From UBA4207 sp964352405 (lineage in GTDB: Bacteria > Bdellovibrionota > Bacteriovoracia > Bacteriovoracales > Bacteriovoracaceae): a DNA stretch of 25,191 nucleotides. The position numbers and the translations under genes were made by a program. The DNA lies in the NCBI GenBank assembly GCA_964352405.1, contig CAYGRY010000039.1, positions 1-25,191 of the forward strand. Reading direction: 5' to 3'. Position 1 is the first letter of the stretch. Each line of letters begins with the position of its first letter. Below are positions 1 through 6,184 of the stretch, piece by piece. The notes beneath the pieces were generated by a model, which ran no database searches, had not been told where the DNA came from, and was given only the letters and a program-made list of their open reading frames with translations.

Positions 1-596
1 CCATAAATTGGAGGCTGTGCTAAAACATTAAAACATCCATTTCTAACAGAAGTTCTATTTGCTAAATAGGGATTAAATCTATTGTATGTAGTGACTCGAC
101 TACGATTCATTAAAGATCTTGGTCGACCAGAGACTGGACTACTACGACTCGTTAGAGTATTTGAAATCGTGATAGTAGGTGCTTCACAGCTTTGATACAT
201 TGTAGCTAAAGCTAACCTCATACCAACTGCAGCATCATTATTTGTATCAACCGCTTGGCTCATACGATTTAAACTTAGGGCATTACAAAGCTCATCGCTT
301 TGTATCGAATTGAGGTTTGATAGGTTTCTATTTGCATTATCCATTAAATTAAGTGCCGCTTGTCTTTCATTTTCAATATCATCGTCCGTGATTGGAACGA
401 TATCATCTCTTTCAACAAGGCCTAAATCTTCCATATAGGCCCAAGCACGATTCGAGAGGTTACTAAACAGACTCTCTTCAGGCTTAGGTGTTTGAACAGC
501 TGCTGGAATTGATGTCACTGCAGGAGGATCAATTGTGTCATTGGCAAATAAATTCAAACTTATGATGAAAAATAAGGGTAGGAAAAATTTATTCAT
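1..596 (-). CDS. Secreted protein of unknown function, 3' end beyond the window
   Basis: The frame is open from the ATG at 596 to the left edge (about 198 codons, no stop), so the gene is incomplete. The product begins MNKFFLPLFFIISLNLFAND, a classic signal peptide with probable cleavage after LFA, so it should leave the cytoplasm. The mature part starts with a Pro/Thr/Ala-rich linker, then an acidic stretch with DDDIENE, and then an Asn/Ser/Arg-rich region with a few cysteines. I recognise no domain. A very strong ribosome-binding site (AAAGGAGG, in 602-612 on the minus strand) precedes the start. Its ATG overlaps the TGA of the upstream gene by 4 bases (ATGA), which implies translational coupling and one transcript with that gene. 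Start and export signal are well supported; function is unknown. Confidence 0.8.
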   Translation of the reverse strand, partial: MNKFFLPLFFIISLNLFANDTIDPPAVTSIPAAVQTPKPEESLFSNLSNRAWAYMEDLGLVERDDIVPITDDDIENERQAALNLMDNANRNLSNLNSIQSDELCNALSLNRMSQAVDTNNDAAVGMRLALATMYQSCEAPTITISNTLTSRSSPVSGRPRSLMNRSRVTTYNRFNPYLANRTSVRNGCFNVLAQPPIY

Positions 597-1087
597 TTTT
601 TTCCTCCTTTAGATTCTTGATCGAAGCAAACAGACGCAAGATAATAGTTTTCTGGAATCTCCATGGTAAAAGCACAACCATGACTTTTATGAATTGAAGA
701 TTCTAATTTCGTTGCGACAACAATTTTATCTTTAAATATTTTTTCACCAAATTGTTTTGTTGACTTGACTTCAAATTCAACGCTGTATTGACCTGTAAAT
801 TCCTCGATTAACTTTGAATCGATAATTTTAAGACTTTTTAAATCGACACCGATGTCGAAAATTCTTGTTCCTTCAGTAGGTGGAACCCAAACTGGTAATA
901 GATATTTAAATGAATGCTTAACTAAGCACTTTGGCCTAGATGATAAACTGGCGCCAAGTAACTCTCGTGTAATAGCCTCTTTAAAAATTTTTTCTTTTTG
1001 AATTTTTTGACAACTTTTAAGATTAAATTCAAAGGCATGGCTTGAAATCGAATAACATATTAATAAAATTAAACTTATAAATCTCAT
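593..1087 (-). CDS. Small exported protein of unknown function
   Basis: About 164 residues starting at the ATG at 1087. The frame could extend to a TTG at 1105, but AAAGGCGAG sits just upstream of the ATG and the signal peptide begins there (MRFISLILLICYSISSHAFE, probable cleavage after SHA), so the ATG is preferred. Four cysteines lie in the mature part (in KSCQ, PKCL, HGCA and SVCF), which could make two disulfides in the periplasm. The rest alternates short hydrophobic and charged strands, suggesting a small beta-rich domain; no family is recognised. The stop overlaps the start of the next secreted-protein gene (ATGA), so the two are probably co-expressed and may interact. Confidence 0.75.
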   Translation of the reverse strand: MRFISLILLICYSISSHAFEFNLKSCQKIQKEKIFKEAITRELLGASLSSRPKCLVKHSFKYLLPVWVPPTEGTRIFDIGVDLKSLKIIDSKLIEEFTGQYSVEFEVKSTKQFGEKIFKDKIVVATKLESSIHKSHGCAFTMEIPENYYLASVCFDQESKGGKK

Positions 1088-1104
1088 GACGACTCGCCTT
1101 TGCA

Positions 1105-1131
1105 ATAATACTTGATCTATCTTGTCGGCAA
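1105..1131 (-). promoter_or_regulatory. Possible promoter of the two secreted-protein genes
   Basis: On the minus strand TTGCCG (1131-1126) and TATTAT (1110-1105) resemble -35 and -10 boxes separated by 15 bases, shorter than the usual 16-18. They lie just upstream of the start at 1087. The short spacing makes this tentative. Confidence 0.25.
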
Positions 1132-1197
1132 GGTCTTAGATTCATTAAGAACTGTAATTATTTTCTTAGGAAATGTTTTTAAATTAGGTAGTTGGAA

Positions 1198-1224
1198 GGT
1201 CAGTTCAATTATTTTGAACTGACC
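1198..1224 (-). terminator. Hairpin downstream of kamA, probable terminator
   Basis: A perfect 11-bp inverted repeat, GGTCAGTTCAA / TTGAACTGACC, with a 5-base loop (TTATT on the plus strand) begins 15 bases past the kamA stop. It separates kamA from the next gene in the same direction. Neither strand has a long T-run after the stem, so termination may be imperfect or factor-assisted. Confidence 0.55.
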
Positions 1225-1238
1225 ATAATTATTGGCGA

Positions 1239-2597
1239 TTATTCAACTTTCTTGATTGCCTCATCAACCATGGCCTGACGAGTTTTTTCATCCATCCATC
1301 TGGCTTGAGCGTCTTTTGATAATTTATGAATCGGATCAAAGTACGTAAAGAGCTTACCTGGTTTTACGTTTGGAGCACTCCATACTGAAATACCATTTTC
1401 CTGATCATAATATTCGTAACTGGCGATATGTCGTTTACCACCACCACCAGGTAGGTCACAGACAAATGTAGGAGTATTAAAGCCGGCAGTTGTACCACGT
1501 ACTGCTTTTTCTAACTCCTCACCTTCTTTAATCGTTGTTCTAAAATGTTCACATCCAGGAACCATGTCATGCATATAGACGTAGTATGGTTGAACATTCA
1601 TATAAGCAAGTTTTCTCGTTAACATAACCATCTCTTCAACTGTATTGTTCACACCTGCTTGAAGTACGGCTTGATTTCTAACGATAATACCAGCATCGAA
1701 TAATCGATCACATGCTTGCTTGCTCCAATCAGTGATTTCATGTGTACAAGAAAAGTGAGTATGAACAACAACTTGCTTGCCCATATCACGACCCATTTTA
1801 TGTAGACCTGTGAGAGCTCCAAACCATGCGTCATCAGTTAGGAATTTTTGAGGATAGATGGCGACACCTTTCGTGGCAATACGAATACGGCGAACATTTG
1901 GAATATTAAGAAGACTTTCTCCAACCTCTGTTAATTGTGCTGGAGTTAACATGGTGGCATCACCACCAGAAAGAACAACATCTTCTACTTGTGGTTGTGT
2001 TTTAATATATTCAAAAACGGCTTCCCATTTTTTCTTGTTTACACCATAAGTTTCTTTTTCAACTGATTCAGTCGAGCCACCAATCAAACGAGATCTAGTA
2101 CAATATGAACAATAAACTGGACATAAAGTTGTTGGAAGGAAAAGAACTTTATCATGGTACCTATGAGTCAGCTCTTCAACTGGAGAGTCTTCATCTTCCG
2201 CCAATGAATCTTCAGCATAATATGGATGATCGGGTAAAAACTGGCTACCTAGAGGTAAAAATTGTTTTCGAAGTGGATCATTAATAGGATCGTTCCAATT
2301 AATAAGAGCGAAAATATAAGGAGTAATTCTAATATTCATAGGCGTAATATGTTGGCCTTGAATCATATCTTGATAGACTTCTTCAGAAAGTAGATGCCCT
2401 AAAACTTTCTTGGCTTGATCAACTTTACGAATTGAATGTTTAAGCTGCCATCTTGCATCTGCAAATTCTTCACGAGAAACATCAGCATATCCAGGAAGAG
2501 TACGCCAAAATTCATCACTCTTAAATGTTCTATGTTGTGACATAGTTGGTGCTAATAACTTACTTGGATGTGTCGATGTATGAACGTTAGTCGCCAT
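1239..2597 (-). CDS. kamA: Lysine 2,3-aminomutase (radical SAM, PLP)
   Basis: A 452-residue enzyme interconverting L-lysine and beta-lysine in the cytoplasm. The radical-SAM iron-sulfur motif CX3CX2C is at C159, C163 and C166. The PLP lysine lies in DLPGGGGK (381-388; K388). Aligning on this motif, D344 and D381 fall exactly where the clostridial enzyme has the two aspartates that hold the lysine side-chain amine (D293, D330). R168 matches the carboxylate-binding arginine (R134). Glutamate 2,3-aminomutase replaces those aspartates, so lysine is the favoured substrate. It is longer than the clostridial enzyme (about 416) because of an N-terminal extension. The start has AGGGAG at good distance. 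It follows an osmolyte transporter in the same direction by 111 bases. No acetyltransferase (AblB) or elongation factor P gene is nearby, so the fate of beta-lysine is open. Confidence 0.93.
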   Translation of the reverse strand: MATNVHTSTHPSKLLAPTMSQHRTFKSDEFWRTLPGYADVSREEFADARWQLKHSIRKVDQAKKVLGHLLSEEVYQDMIQGQHITPMNIRITPYIFALINWNDPINDPLRKQFLPLGSQFLPDHPYYAEDSLAEDEDSPVEELTHRYHDKVLFLPTTLCPVYCSYCTRSRLIGGSTESVEKETYGVNKKKWEAVFEYIKTQPQVEDVVLSGGDATMLTPAQLTEVGESLLNIPNVRRIRIATKGVAIYPQKFLTDDAWFGALTGLHKMGRDMGKQVVVHTHFSCTHEITDWSKQACDRLFDAGIIVRNQAVLQAGVNNTVEEMVMLTRKLAYMNVQPYYVYMHDMVPGCEHFRTTIKEGEELEKAVRGTTAGFNTPTFVCDLPGGGGKRHIASYEYYDQENGISVWSAPNVKPGKLFTYFDPIHKLSKDAQARWMDEKTRQAMVDEAIKKVE

Positions 2598-2614
2598 GAA
2601 TTCTCCCTAAATTT

Positions 2615-2661
2615 TCCCCAAATCTGCTCTCATTATTATCCCATCATTCGGCATTTGGGGA
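2615..2661 (-). repeat. Inverted repeat in the kamA leader
   Basis: TCCCCAAAT (2615-2623) and ATTTGGGGA (2653-2661) form a perfect 9-bp inverted repeat with a 29-base loop. On the kamA transcript the 3' arm ends just upstream of the AGGGAG ribosome-binding site. There is no T-run, so it is not a normal terminator; it could be a leader hairpin or an operator. It is too short for the known lysine riboswitch. Confidence 0.4.
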
Positions 2662-2708
2662 GAGTGATTCGGCGATACCTATCTCTTGTAATTTCAACTA
2701 GTTAAATA

Positions 2709-4193
2709 TTAATTACGTCTAAGTGCAACCGGAACAATCCATTTGTCTATCAACTCAAAGAAAATATGAACAACGATCGCAAGAGCACCTGCGGGGATAG
2801 CTCCTTGAAGAATCATTTGCTGATCATTCAAAGCAAGACCCGTAACAATAATTTGTCCTAGTCCACCAGCACCAATAAAGGCCGCTAAGGTTGCAGTTCC
2901 TACGTTTATAATAGCAGAAGTTTTGATTCCCGACATGATCGATGGACTGGCCAACGGTAAAAGAATAAACCTAAGCCTCTGCATCTTTGTTAGACCCATA
3001 AGAATAGCGCTTTCCTTTAGTTTTAAATCAATTGACTTTAATCCCGTAAATGTACCCCGAACAATTGGTAACAAAGCATAGAGAAATAATGCAAAAGTCG
3101 CAGGTTTTGGACCAATTCCAAAAAATGGAATGAGTAAACATAAAAGGGCTAATGACGGAATTGTTTGAATGAGAGCATTAGCACCAAGGAGAAATTGTCC
3201 AAGATATTTATTTTGTGCTGAGATAATTCCTAAAGGTATGCCAATAAAAATGGCGAAAATTAATGATATAAAAACTAAGGCCATATGCTCTTTTGTTCTA
3301 AGAATTATCTTTTGCCAGTCCCAAAGAACAACGTTAGAAGAATTCACTTTTCCTTCTAAAAAATATTTAGCTGCTTGTGAGAAACTATAACCATCAAGTT
3401 CAACTAAAGCATTTAGCTTCGTCATCATCTTATTATCGATTTTACCAATAAGATTTCTTTCAAAACTTTGGTATGTTAACGGAAAGTTCATCGCGAAATC
3501 TTTTTGACTAAAAATTACTGCAAGATAGGACGGAAAATAATTCAAATCATCTTCAAGTAGAACAAGGTCAAACTTTTCTATTTTTGCATCAGTTGAATAA
3601 ACTTCAACAAGATCGACCTTGCCTTCGCTTAAAGCCTGATAGGCAAGGCTATGCTCCATTGTTTTTACATTTTTTAACTTAAATCCATAGTGCAGAGATA
3701 GATTTTTCAAACCATCTTTTCTTTGGACGAACTCATGGGAGAATGCCGAGGGCAATGAATTAAATTTCTTTAATTGCGACAATTTAGATAGACCAAGTTT
3801 TGCCAGCTTATCTTTTTTCATTGCTAAAGCATAAGTATTATTAAAACCAAGACTTAAACTAATTTGAAAGTTTTCTTCTTCGATTTTTTCTTTGATTGAC
3901 TTCCAATCTTTAAGGTTCGGATCTTTTAAGATCGCTTCACTAATTGTTCCAGTATATTCTGGATATAGATCAATTTCATTTTTTTCTAATGCTTGAAATG
4001 TAATCCCTGTTCCACCAAGTCCAAATTTTCTTATAACATCAGCCTCGCCTACCTTGGTAGCAAGTTGGGCCATGATTTCAGCTAGGATATAACTTTCGGT
4101 AAAGTTTTTACTTCCGATAGTAAGGTTTTTTGCATAAAGGGAGGGAGCGCTCGATAGTATGAAAAGGAATATAAAAAAGTATTTCAAGAACAA
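2709..4193 (-). CDS. Osmolyte ABC transporter, binding protein fused to permease (OpuC/OsmF type)
   Basis: 494 residues carrying both extracytoplasmic and membrane parts of an importer. A signal-type segment (about 1-21, ending SLYA) is followed by an OpuAC/OsmF-type binding domain (about 22-285) with the family motifs GSKNFTE (27-33), GTGITFQAL (61-69) and DLYPEYTGT (75-83). A permease domain follows (about 300-490), with several membrane helices and the EAA coupling loop around 393-423 (KESAILMGLT). Substrates of the family are quaternary amines such as glycine betaine, carnitine or choline. Close relatives import ergothioneine, so the ligand is not certain. The binding domain is N-terminal, the reverse of lactococcal OpuABC where it is C-terminal. 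The start lies inside the end of the ATPase gene (10-base overlap), so the pair is translationally coupled. Confidence 0.88.
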   Translation of the reverse strand: MFLKYFFIFLFILSSAPSLYAKNLTIGSKNFTESYILAEIMAQLATKVGEADVIRKFGLGGTGITFQALEKNEIDLYPEYTGTISEAILKDPNLKDWKSIKEKIEEENFQISLSLGFNNTYALAMKKDKLAKLGLSKLSQLKKFNSLPSAFSHEFVQRKDGLKNLSLHYGFKLKNVKTMEHSLAYQALSEGKVDLVEVYSTDAKIEKFDLVLLEDDLNYFPSYLAVIFSQKDFAMNFPLTYQSFERNLIGKIDNKMMTKLNALVELDGYSFSQAAKYFLEGKVNSSNVVLWDWQKIILRTKEHMALVFISLIFAIFIGIPLGIISAQNKYLGQFLLGANALIQTIPSLALLCLLIPFFGIGPKPATFALFLYALLPIVRGTFTGLKSIDLKLKESAILMGLTKMQRLRFILLPLASPSIMSGIKTSAIINVGTATLAAFIGAGGLGQIIVTGLALNDQQMILQGAIPAGALAIVVHIFFELIDKWIVPVALRRN

Positions 4194-4924
4194 GCCTTTG
4201 CTGCTGGTGTTTGAGCTCTGATAAAGTCTCTAACAAAATCATTTTTGGGCTGATTAAGAAGATCTTCAAATCTTCCTTGTTGCACAATTCGCCCTTGATC
4301 TAAAAGTGAAATCCTATCACCTAAATAGGATGCAACATTTAGATCGTGAGTGACTAGGACAACGGTCTTAGATAATCGTTCAAACAGTTTTTTTAGATGA
4401 ATCTGTAAATTCATTCTGACAACCGGATCTAAGGCGGAAAGAGGCTCGTCTAAAAGAATAATCGGTTGATTCAAAATAAGTCCACGAATCAAGGCTACAC
4501 GCTGTTTTTGTCCGCCAGAAAGTTGATGAGGAAATCTCGTTAATTGATTTGTCGTTAGTTCTACAGCATTTGCAAAATCATGCATTCGATCTCGAGCAGC
4601 ACTCAGGTCTTGTCCGCGAATTTTAATTGGTAGCAGAATATTGTCTGCTGCTGTTAAGTGAGGCATGAGTCCGCCTTCTTGGATGACGTAACCGACACTA
4701 TTCGAAATTTCTATTGCACTTAGACTGTTGATATTGTCACTACCAAGAGATACTTCGCCTGTATCGGCCTTACATAAGCCTGCCATCATTCTTAGAATAG
4801 TTGTTTTTCCACAACCACTTGAACCTAAAAGAATATGCGTTTCACCCGTAGGTACCTGCAGGCTCATAGACGGAATAACATTGGTAGGACCAAAGCTCTT
4901 GGAAGCTTCATGAATTTTAATCAT
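4184..4924 (-). CDS. Osmolyte ABC transporter ATPase (OpuCA/ProV type)
   Basis: A 246-residue nucleotide-binding subunit that would drive the fused permease encoded next. Visible motifs: Walker A GSSGCGKT (34-41), Q-loop Q82, signature LSGGQ (135-139), Walker B IILLDE (155-160), D-loop SALDP (163-167) and switch H193. It ends about 50 residues beyond the H-switch and lacks the C-terminal CBS pair that many OpuCA and OpuA ATPases use to sense ionic strength, so any osmotic control must act elsewhere. It is probably the first gene of a transcript continuing through the permease and perhaps kamA. Assignment to the OpuC/ProV class rests mainly on the neighbour; the ATPase alone is generic. Confidence 0.88.
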   Translation of the reverse strand: MIKIHEASKSFGPTNVIPSMSLQVPTGETHILLGSSGCGKTTILRMMAGLCKADTGEVSLGSDNINSLSAIEISNSVGYVIQEGGLMPHLTAADNILLPIKIRGQDLSAARDRMHDFANAVELTTNQLTRFPHQLSGGQKQRVALIRGLILNQPIILLDEPLSALDPVVRMNLQIHLKKLFERLSKTVVLVTHDLNVASYLGDRISLLDQGRIVQQGRFEDLLNQPKNDFVRDFIRAQTPAAKACS

Positions 4925-4940
4925 AATTTATTATCACCTT

Positions 4941-5017
4941 AGTCTTTAAAGATGTCTTTGCGGCAAGCTTCACCACCTGAGACAAAACATTGTCAACTAC
5001 CCTACTCAGTCTTTAAA
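4941..5017. promoter_or_regulatory. Divergent regulatory region with direct and inverted repeats
   Basis: The space between the transporter ATPase (minus) and the outer-membrane-like gene (plus) holds an exact 10-bp direct repeat AGTCTTTAAA (4941-4950 and 5008-5017). It also holds an inverted repeat GACAA-AACA-TTGTC (4981-4994). On the minus strand a perfect TTGACA (4997-4992) overlaps the inverted repeat but has no clear -10 box at the right distance. These could be operator sites; none matches a motif I know. Confidence 0.35.
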
Positions 5018-5019
5018 AT
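4990..5019 (+). promoter_or_regulatory. Putative promoter of the 5043 gene
   Basis: TTGTCA (4990-4995) and TAAAAT (5014-5019) are separated by 18 bases and lie 24 bases ahead of the chosen ATG at 5043. Both boxes match the sigma-70 consensus at five of six positions. The -35 box overlaps the GACAA/TTGTC inverted repeat, so a protein bound there would block polymerase. Confidence 0.45.
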
Positions 5020-5042
5020 AGTCTATATAAATGGAGTTAATA

Positions 5043-6110
5043 ATGTTTTTTATCCGAGCCTTTATATTTTTCGTCTTAGTCACTCAAAACTCATTTGCAA
5101 TGAGTTATGTTCATAAGTTTTCTTTCAATACAAAGATGACATATATAGAAAGTGCTACTCAGCAAGCGAGAAGCTTTGGCATAGCTCCTGCAGGTGATTT
5201 AGATATTACTATCAGCGATAAATTTAAGTTCTTTAGTAAGGCTTCTATCCTTCTTGAAACAGGCTCACATAAAAGTGCTTTGTTAGATGAATTTAAGCCA
5301 GCTCAGCAAGTTATTTTAAATCACGCCTTTTTTGACTTCAACCCTTGGTTATTGACTCATTTTGATTTTGGAGCAATTCCGATGAAAAAATGGGCGCCTG
5401 ATATTCTTATTAGCTCTACTCGTTTTTTTGGAGCATCGCTCAATCAAGCCATACCTTTGTGGGCCGAAGCTCAATTACACCTCCAAGTGCTTACTTCAAT
5501 CCCTTCAAACCAAGAGTTAACAAATAGACTTGGTGGCGTATCAGAGGGCACGCCTAATTATTGGCAAACTGGAATGCAGCTAGATTTACCTGGAGATATT
5601 CTTGGGATCAAAGCGAAAGGCTTCATTTGGGGTTACGAAAATATCAATGGAAATGTTGCTTATCAAAGCGGTTTTATGGGCAACCAAACACTAGGCATAG
5701 GAAGTACAAATAGTACTCTAGCCTATAAGTTCAATGGCTATGCAGGAACTTTAGACTTTGATGGAACCTTTGATCAATGGAAATGGGGTTTTGGTGGTGA
5801 CTATATTTTTAATGATGGAGCTCCAAATGAGAGAAACCAAGCAACTAAGTTAAGATTAATCTTGGGTCATAGTGATTACCAATCAACACTCGCTTGGTTT
5901 GAAATTCAGTCTGATGCAGCTATTGGTTACTATAATAATTCTTTGCTTGGTCATACAAATAGAAGCGGATTTTCTTACCAGCTCGATGTTAAGGTTGATT
6001 CATCTTCCAAAATAATTTTTGATTATATTCATTCAACAATAATCAAACAAACCTTAGTTCAGTCGGACCAAGATGCAGTATCATTCAATTGGTCTTATCA
6101 ACTTAATTAA
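5043..6110 (+). CDS. Putative outer-membrane beta-barrel protein
   Basis: 355 residues from the ATG at 5043. This start has TGGAG six bases upstream and begins the signal peptide directly (MFFIRAFIFFVLVTQNSFA); an ATG at 5031 in frame lacks such a site. After the signal, the protein alternates short aromatic-rich strands and polar turns (for example WKWGFGGDYIFNDG and KIIFDYIHSTI), as in outer-membrane barrels. The C-terminus ends SFNWSYQLN, so the usual terminal aromatic residue is absent though a strand-like pattern is kept. It could be a porin or an alginate/carbohydrate-type channel; I cannot name a family. It is divergent from the osmolyte transporter and 74 bases ahead of the acylase gene in the same direction. 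Confidence 0.6.
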   Translation: MFFIRAFIFFVLVTQNSFAMSYVHKFSFNTKMTYIESATQQARSFGIAPAGDLDITISDKFKFFSKASILLETGSHKSALLDEFKPAQQVILNHAFFDFNPWLLTHFDFGAIPMKKWAPDILISSTRFFGASLNQAIPLWAEAQLHLQVLTSIPSNQELTNRLGGVSEGTPNYWQTGMQLDLPGDILGIKAKGFIWGYENINGNVAYQSGFMGNQTLGIGSTNSTLAYKFNGYAGTLDFDGTFDQWKWGFGGDYIFNDGAPNERNQATKLRLILGHSDYQSTLAWFEIQSDAAIGYYNNSLLGHTNRSGFSYQLDVKVDSSSKIIFDYIHSTIIKQTLVQSDQDAVSFNWSYQLN

Positions 6111-6184
6111 TCAATTACTCCACTGAGCAAACTTAGCTCTACTGCAGTGCGAAGACTATAAATGGCGAAAGTCATTAAAATGAT

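Noticed and set aside
1239..2597. kamA as EpmB (elongation factor P lysine aminomutase) or glutamate 2,3-aminomutase
   Set aside because: At 452 residues it is much longer than EpmB (about 340) and no efp or epmA is near. Both side-chain-binding aspartates of the lysine enzyme are kept, which the glutamate enzyme replaces. EpmB-like use cannot be fully excluded.
2712..2722. ACGTCTAAGTG near the end of the permease gene as another palindrome half-site
   Set aside because: Only GTCTAA matches, it is inside coding sequence and no partner arm follows.
5031..5042. ATG at 5031 as start of the outer-membrane-like gene
   Set aside because: The TGGAG that serves as ribosome site lies inside these bases, six bases ahead of the ATG at 5043, where the signal peptide begins.
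6119..6152. Nested short inverted repeats between the outer-membrane-like gene and the acylase gene
   Set aside because: Stems are 4-5 bases and no T-run follows; not distinguishable from chance.
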